In this document: positions 19,657 through 23,925 of the stretch, piece after piece
Layout: the number at the start of each line of letters is the position of its first letter
Position numbering within the stretch: the first letter of the stretch is position 1
Assembly (NCBI GenBank): GCA_938004375.1
Contig: CALKWH010000101.1
Span: forward strand, 1-23,925
DNA from: an uncultured Pseudomonadota bacterium
GTDB taxonomy: Bacteria; Myxococcota_A; Polyangia; HGW-17
Length of the DNA: 23,925 bases
Reading direction: 5' to 3'
Translations under genes and position numbers: made by a program
The notes under the pieces: generated by a model
What the model saw: the letters and a program-made list of their open reading frames with translations, nothing else
Told to the model about the DNA's origin: nothing
Database searches by the model: none

Positions 19657-21087
19657 ATGGACGCGCACTGGGAGTTCCGCCGTCGCGCCGAGGCGCGCCT
19701 GGCGGCCGAGCGCGGCCGCGGCTTCTCCCCCGGCGGGCACCGGTTCGCGCTGGTGGTGCCGTCGCCGTATCCCCAGGGGATGTCCGGGCTAGGCGCCCTG
19801 TGGGTATACGACCGCGTGAACGCGCTCCCCGGTTGGGGCTGCGAGCGGCTGTTCGCGCCGGATCCGCCGTGGCTGGATCGCCCCTGGCGCTCGTGGCCCC
19901 ACGCCGCGACCGTCACCCTGGAGTCCCGCACGCCGCTGGCCGAGTTCGCGCTCTTCGGGGTGAGCCTGAGCGCCGAGGTCGAGGTGATCGCTCTGCTCAA
20001 GTTGTTGCGCGCGGCCGGGATCGAACCCCTGCGCGCGCGGCGCGGCGCCGGGGCAGGCGCCGGACCCCTGATCGTGGCGGGCGGGCCGCTGGCCCTGGTG
20101 GCGCCCGGCGTGGTCAGCGCCATCGCCGATCTGGTGTTCCTCGGGGACGCCGACGAGAGCCTGCCCGCGTATCTGGAGCGCGTGGGGGAGGGCGCCGGGT
20201 TCCTCGAGGCCGCCGTTGGGCTCGACGGCCTGTGGGATCCCGCCGCGCTGGCGTTGCCGCCGCCCGAGTGCGCGCTGCCGGCTGGGACGATCCCTCCGGC
20301 GGTGTCGCGGCTCACCACCCCCGAGGGCGAGTTCGGCGAGAAGATCCTGGTCGAGGTGGGGCGCGGGTGCTCCCGGGCCTGCGCCTTCTGCATGATGTCG
20401 CGCCGGGCGCGGCCCTGCGGGATGCGCGTGTTTGCGAAGGAGGCGATCCTGGCGGCGCTGCGTGGGGGGGAGGACTTCCCCGCCTCCGTCGGGCTGGTGG
20501 GCGCCGCCGTGTCCGACCACCCGCACCTGGTCGAGCTCGTCGAGATCCTGGCGGCCGCCGGGACGAAGGTGAGCCTGTCGAGCGTGCGGGCCGACCGCGC
20601 GTCCCGGGCGCTGCTGACCGCGCTCGTCGCGGGCGGGCTAAGGACCCTCACCCTGGGTCTCGACGGCGCCTCCGAGCGCCTGCGCGCGGCCATCGAGAAG
20701 CAGTGCACCGAGGACGACTTCCTGGCCGCCTGTGACCACGCCGCCTCCGCCGGACTGAACACGGTCAAGGTCTACTGCATCCTGGGCTACTCCGACGAGA
20801 CCGATGACGACGTCTCGGAGCTCGCCGACCTGCTCCTGCGCGTCCCGCGCTTGCTGCAGGTGAGGCTCTCGCTGTCCGCGCTGACGCCCAAGCCGGGCAC
20901 CCCGCTGGCGCTCGCGCCGCTGCCCGACGAGAAGACGCTGCTGACCCGCGTCCGCCTGTTGAAGCGTCGTCTCGGGCACGTGAAGATCCAGGCGCCCTCG
21001 GTCAAGGACGCCGCCCTCGAGCACGCGGTGGACCACGGCGACAAGGTGTGGCTTGCGGAATTGTTGAATCAAATCGATCGTCGGTGA
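19657..21087 (+). CDS. Radical SAM protein with B12-binding-like N-terminal domain
   Basis: 476 residues. Residues 25-175 resemble the B12-binding-type domain of the MiaB/BchE-like superfamily: VVPSPYPQGMSGLGALWVYD, ERLFAPDPPW, LESRTPLAEFALFGVSLS, PLIVAGGP and FLGDADESLP. No DxHxxG motif is seen, so base-off cobalamin binding is unlikely or altered. The radical SAM core has CX3CX2C at C238, C242, C245 (GRGCSRACAFC), then a SAM barrel with YCILGYSDETDDDV, the usual G-x-P/Y-x-E-T segment. The substrate is unknown. It starts 4 nt after the methyltransferase stop, so the two are probably translationally coupled and may modify the same RNA or protein. Convergent with the SDR fusion gene. Confidence 0.88.
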   Translation: MDAHWEFRRRAEARLAAERGRGFSPGGHRFALVVPSPYPQGMSGLGALWVYDRVNALPGWGCERLFAPDPPWLDRPWRSWPHAATVTLESRTPLAEFALFGVSLSAEVEVIALLKLLRAAGIEPLRARRGAGAGAGPLIVAGGPLALVAPGVVSAIADLVFLGDADESLPAYLERVGEGAGFLEAAVGLDGLWDPAALALPPPECALPAGTIPPAVSRLTTPEGEFGEKILVEVGRGCSRACAFCMMSRRARPCGMRVFAKEAILAALRGGEDFPASVGLVGAAVSDHPHLVELVEILAAAGTKVSLSSVRADRASRALLTALVAGGLRTLTLGLDGASERLRAAIEKQCTEDDFLAACDHAASAGLNTVKVYCILGYSDETDDDVSELADLLLRVPRLLQVRLSLSALTPKPGTPLALAPLPDEKTLLTRVRLLKRRLGHVKIQAPSVKDAALEHAVDHGDKVWLAELLNQIDRR

Positions 21088-21094
21088 AACACGA

Positions 21095-22486
21095 TCAATC
21101 ACACGCGCGGTCGAACAGGTCGGCCAGGCGGGCGCGGTCGTCGTCGGACTCCCGGGTGCGGGTGAGGAGGTGCTCCGGGGCCGGCCGGCGGTCGAACCAC
21201 AGCCGGCCGCCGGGCGCGGGGTTGGTGAGCGCCAGCCAGACGGCCGTGTCGATGCCGGCGAACGGCGGGCGCAAGAGCGGCCTGGTGACCTTGTAGAAGC
21301 GCGGGAGGCTCGAGCGCACGCCGGGGGTGTCCGCCCAGCCTGGGTGCATGGCGTGGACGCGGACGCCGCTGGCGGCCCAGGCGGCGTCGAGACGGGTGGT
21401 CTCGAGCAGCAGCGCGCGCTTGGCCTGGGCGTAGGCGTTCACCCCCGAGAACGGGCGCGGAGGTTCCACCAGGGCGCCGACGTCCAGGCGCACGCCGTAG
21501 AGTCCGCCCGAGACCACGTTCACCACGCAGCCGCCGGTGTAGCCAAGGCGCTGGCGCAGCCGGCGGGCCAGCAGGGCGGGGGCCACGGCATCGACCACGG
21601 TGGAGCGCTCGAGGCCGGCGATCGTACGGGCCTCGTCGTGGAGCGCGCCCGCATTGTTGATCAGGGCGTGGATCGGGCGGGCGTCGGTGGAAAGCGCGCC
21701 GCCCAGGGCGCGCACGGCGTCGAGGTCCTCGAGGTCGCAGACGCGCACCTCCAGCTGCCCCGGGGCGCCCGCCTCGACGAGCTCCGAGGCCACCTGATCC
21801 AGGCGCGTCCGGCTGCGGCCCACCAGCACCAGGTCGCAGCCCTTGCCGGCCAGCGTCCACGCGGCGCTGCGTCCCAGCCCCGAGGTGACGCCGGTGATCA
21901 CGACCCGGAAGCCCGGCGCGGTCCTGGGCGTGGCCCGATAACGGGACCGGGCGGCGTTCCAACCCGGCGTGGTGAAGCGCCAGGCGAGGTTCGCCAGGCT
22001 CAGGCCGGCGTCGGTGGCGTCGTCGGCAGCGGTCGCGGGCCCGAAGACCTCCGTCAGGCGCCGGGCCACCCGGTCCGCGACCCGCTCCATGAACGGACGC
22101 AGCGCGGCGGCGCCGAGCCCGGCGGCGCCGAGCACGGTGGCGCCACGCGCGGGACGCGGCTCCACCTGGGCTTCGTAGGTGAGCTGGGTCCCGTCGTAGT
22201 CGGTGGACAGGTGCAGGCGGTCGGTGAGCCGCACCCGCTCCCCACGCCCCTCGAAGACCAGCAGGCGCCCGGGTTCCATGGCCACCAGCTCATAGTCCAG
22301 CGGGAGCGTCGCGGGGCCCAGTCGGTACAGGAGCCGGAAACGCGATCCGACGCCGATGGGCCCCAGGTCCACACGGCCAGCCTCGTGGACGTTGGGATCC
22401 CACTCGAAGATGTTGGAGAGATCGGCGAGGTACGGGAACGCGACCTCGGGTGAAACGGGGAGCCGGATTTGTCGTTGGACGTGCAT
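21095..22486 (-). CDS. SRPBCC - short-chain dehydrogenase fusion protein
   Basis: 463 residues. Residues 1-148 are a SRPBCC/START-like hydrophobic-ligand domain (RQIRLPVSPEVAFPYLADL, EWDPNVHEA). Residues 192-460 are a short-chain dehydrogenase: TGVTSGLG (198-205) for NAD(P), NNAG (277-280), and catalytic Ser326, Tyr352, Lys356 (YAQAK). The C-terminal part, with HPGWADTPGVRSSLPRFYKV and a Trp/Leu segment, resembles the DHRS12-like branch. A lipid- or polyketide-like substrate held by the first domain and reduced or oxidised by the second is a reasonable inference. No ribosome site is seen, but a promoter ends 7 nt before the ATG (leaderless). It ends 7 nt from the convergent radical SAM gene. 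Confidence 0.88.
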   Translation of the reverse strand: MHVQRQIRLPVSPEVAFPYLADLSNIFEWDPNVHEAGRVDLGPIGVGSRFRLLYRLGPATLPLDYELVAMEPGRLLVFEGRGERVRLTDRLHLSTDYDGTQLTYEAQVEPRPARGATVLGAAGLGAAALRPFMERVADRVARRLTEVFGPATAADDATDAGLSLANLAWRFTTPGWNAARSRYRATPRTAPGFRVVITGVTSGLGRSAAWTLAGKGCDLVLVGRSRTRLDQVASELVEAGAPGQLEVRVCDLEDLDAVRALGGALSTDARPIHALINNAGALHDEARTIAGLERSTVVDAVAPALLARRLRQRLGYTGGCVVNVVSGGLYGVRLDVGALVEPPRPFSGVNAYAQAKRALLLETTRLDAAWAASGVRVHAMHPGWADTPGVRSSLPRFYKVTRPLLRPPFAGIDTAVWLALTNPAPGGRLWFDRRPAPEHLLTRTRESDDDRARLADLFDRACD

Positions 22487-22493
22487 GTCCGGG

Positions 22494-22523
22494 ACTATCC
22501 GATCGTCCGCGCGGGATTGTCAA
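22494..22523 (-). promoter_or_regulatory. Promoter of the SRPBCC-SDR gene, near-leaderless
   Basis: Minus strand TTGACA (22523-22518), an 18-nt spacer and GATAGT (22499-22494). The -35 box is perfect. Only seven bases separate the -10 box from the ATG at 22486, so transcription should start at or next to the first codon. This agrees with the absence of a Shine-Dalgarno sequence. Confidence 0.6.
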
Positions 22524-22529
22524 TAGGGA

Positions 22530-22903
22530 GGGCGCCGCCTGTGTCAAGGGCGCCGCCGGGGTCCGTTACGCGTTCACGCCCCAACCCGCCACGCGTACAC
22601 GTCCCATGCACCCGCGACGCGGGTGAACGTCCGCGTCCGCACCGCGGACGTACAGACCAGCGAAGGGTTGGGCAGACCCGTCATCGGGTCTGCGGCCCCA
22701 ACGGGGCCGCCCCAACCCTGGTGAAGAGGAAAGACCCCTTTGTACCCGAAGAGGAAATCGCCGGTTTTTCGCCCGACCCCGTCGGGGTCGAACACATACG
22801 CCGGCGTTGCCGGTGGACCATGCGACCCCGTTGGGGTGGACGCATGCCTTCGCTGGTCTGTACACCGGCGTTGCCGGTGGGACCGTGGGACCCCGTCGGG
22901 GTC
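22530..22903. repeat. Hairpin cluster in the spacer before the C-S lyase gene
   Basis: The 526-nt divergent spacer holds no credible gene. It contains a 10-bp direct repeat GGGCGCCGCC (22530-22539, 22548-22557) and a run of GC stems, mostly with 3-nt loops: 22609-22625 (loop GAC), 22627-22651, 22672-22693, 22692-22710 (AAC), 22774-22790 (GTC), 22801-22813 (GTT), 22819-22846 (GTT), 22863-22879 (GTT), 22889-22903 (GTC). The CGACCCC-GTC-GGGGTCG type occurs three times, alternating with CCGGC-GTT-GCCGG twice, at periods of about 55 bp. An outer 9-bp stem AGGGTTGGG / CCCAACCCT (22664-22672, 22711-22719) encloses two of the hairpins. Confidence 0.75.
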
Positions 22904-22907
22904 GGAC

Positions 22908-22936
22908 TTGACTTCGGTGATCGTTGCCGTGATCAT
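22908..22936 (+). promoter_or_regulatory. Candidate promoter of the C-S lyase gene
   Basis: TTGACT (22908-22913), a 17-nt spacer and GATCAT (22931-22936). Matches are five and four of six, at ideal spacing. It lies just downstream of the last hairpin of the cluster and would give a leader of about 70 nt with AAAGGAA before the ATG at 23013. Confidence 0.45.
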
Positions 22937-23012
22937 CCCCGCGCGAGGAGCGTCGCGGACGCCGGTGCAGCTGGCGGGCGCCGTCTGAGCTGACCACGAA
23001 AGGAACCAAGCC

Positions 23013-23925
23013 ATGTTCGATCTCGAGACCCCGGTGGACCGGACCGGGACCCAGAGCCTGAAGTGGGAGCGCTACGGCGGCCGCGACGTGATCCCGATGT
23101 GGGTGGCGGACCTGGATCTCCCCTCCCCGCCGGCGGTGGTCGATGCGCTGCACCGGCGCGCGGCCCACGGTGTGTTCGGCTACACCCTGCCGCCGCCGGA
23201 GCTCACCGCGGTGATCGTGGAGCGGTTCTCGGACCGGCATGGGTGGGAGGTGGACCCGTCCTGGATCGTCTATCTGCCGGGCCTGGTGGTCGGGCTCAAC
23301 GTGGCCTGCCGCGCCGTGGGCTCGCCGGGGGACGAGGTGGCGACCTTCACGCCGATCTATCCGCCGTTCCTCACGGCGCCCGGGCTCTCGGGCCGGGGCC
23401 TGGTGACGGCGTCCCTTCGAGAGGCCGGCGGGCGCTGGGAACCCGACTGGGACGCCCTCGCGGCCGCCCTCACGCCGCACACCCGGCTCGTGCTGTGGTG
23501 CAGCCCGCACAACCCCTGCGGCCGGGTGTGGACCCGGGCCGAGCAGGAGAGCCTCGCGGAGTTGGCGCTGCGGCGCGACCTGGTCGTGGTCAGCGACGAG
23601 ATCCATGGGGACCTGGTGCTCGACCCGGAGGCGGAGCATGCGCCACTGGCGTGCCTGGTCCCAGAGCTCGCGGCCCGCACGATCACGCTCCACGCGCCGA
23701 GCAAGACCTTCAACGTACCGGGCCTGGGCTGCGCGTTCGCCGTGATCCCGGACGAGGCGCTGCGCCGCTCGTTCATACGGGCCATGGACGGCATCGTGCC
23801 CCACTTGAACCTGTTTGGCTATGCCGCGGCCCTGGCCGCTTACCGCGACGGCGAGCCCTGGCGGCTGGCGTTGATCGATCTGCTGCGCGGCAACGCCGCC
23901 CGGGTGTGCGAGGCGGTCACGGCCA
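23013..23925 (+). CDS. PLP-dependent C-S lyase, MalY/PatB type (5' part, runs off the window)
   Basis: 304 residues are visible of the usual 385-395. It is a fold-type I PLP enzyme that cleaves cystathionine and related Cys S-conjugates to thiol, pyruvate and ammonia. Motifs: VIPMWVADLDLPSPP (26-40), YLPGLVVGL (87-95), CSPHNPCGRVW (163-173) with Asn167, SDEIHGDL (194-201) with Asp195 that contacts the pyridine nitrogen, and SKTFNVPGLG (230-239) with Lys231 as the Schiff-base lysine. All are typical of MalY/PatB and distinguish it from general aspartate aminotransferases. The start has AAAGGAA upstream. The frame is open to the end of the window. Confidence 0.93.
   Translation, partial: MFDLETPVDRTGTQSLKWERYGGRDVIPMWVADLDLPSPPAVVDALHRRAAHGVFGYTLPPPELTAVIVERFSDRHGWEVDPSWIVYLPGLVVGLNVACRAVGSPGDEVATFTPIYPPFLTAPGLSGRGLVTASLREAGGRWEPDWDALAAALTPHTRLVLWCSPHNPCGRVWTRAEQESLAELALRRDLVVVSDEIHGDLVLDPEAEHAPLACLVPELAARTITLHAPSKTFNVPGLGCAFAVIPDEALRRSFIRAMDGIVPHLNLFGYAAALAAYRDGEPWRLALIDLLRGNAARVCEAVTA

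Noticed and set aside
22655..22722. Possible tRNA or tRNA-like gene in the three-way junction
   Set aside because: No T-loop GTTCRA, no anticodon arm geometry and no CCA or discriminator pattern.
22774..22903. CRISPR array
   Set aside because: Repeats are palindromes of variable spacing and sequence, spacers are not uniform in length, and no cas gene is present.
22566..23014. Minus-strand open frames across the hairpin cluster
   Set aside because: Translations consist of repeats produced by the palindromes (DPDGV, RPRRG), with no start context and no known domain; the second half of the longer frame overlaps the C-S lyase gene.

Overview
The window is a chromosomal piece of a high-GC Gram-negative bacterium, most likely a Myxococcota or related former deltaproteobacterial lineage. 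Supporting signs are strong G/C bias at third codon positions, a Hanks-type Ser/Thr kinase, lipobox-bearing lipoproteins (one made almost wholly of TPRs), an NtrC-type regulator next to type IV pilins with a CC..C..C pattern, and a microcompartment operon with PduL. No 16S or other definitive marker is present, so the phylum is an inference. Bases 1-54 are not biological: they are an Illumina P7/index/read-2 adapter with two mismatches, so the left edge is a contig end.

Left part (55-1978, minus strand): a tight bacterial microcompartment (BMC) operon, pduL > flavoprotein-like protein > BMC-P vertex protein > N-terminus of a probable cargo enzyme cut off by the adapter. A consensus sigma-70 promoter (2021-2048) drives it. 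Divergent on the plus strand lie a compact Ser/Thr kinase, lipoyl synthase (4-nt overlap with the kinase) and a lipoprotein of unknown function. These are followed by a lysine-rich protein with an internal duplication, a 49-residue membrane protein, mutL and a DciA-like (DUF721) gene.

Middle (8298-14935): a sigma-54 response regulator (PilR type) precedes two type IV pilin genes. A good -24/-12 sigma-54 promoter lies directly before the first pilin, so a local control circuit can be read from sequence. A third gene is a clear paralogue of the second pilin but has lost the prepilin-peptidase/FTLIE N-terminus and carries an ordinary membrane anchor. After a hairpin-rich intergenic repeat, a 1006-residue PAS/GAF sensor reads on the minus strand. 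It keeps the phospho-accepting His and an intact receiver domain, but its ATP-binding boxes are degenerate (probable pseudo-histidine kinase).

Right part (15131-23925): an eight-TPR lipoprotein; convergent with it, an MIO-type ammonia-lyase of the histidine type with an insertion of about 120 residues; a PUA/class I methyltransferase of the RlmI family lacking the expected nucleophilic Cys, followed by a radical SAM protein with a B12-binding-like domain; a minus-strand SRPBCC-SDR fusion with a near-leaderless promoter; about 300 bp of closely packed hairpins including a predicted three-way junction; and the 5' part of a MalY/PatB-type C-S lyase running off the right end.

The most unusual items are the pilin paralogue without a pilin signal, the pseudo-histidine kinase, the enlarged ammonia-lyase, the Cys-rich PduL tail and the hairpin-rich spacers. 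No complete new defence or mobile system was found, and no insertion sequence, CRISPR array, tRNA or rRNA was seen.
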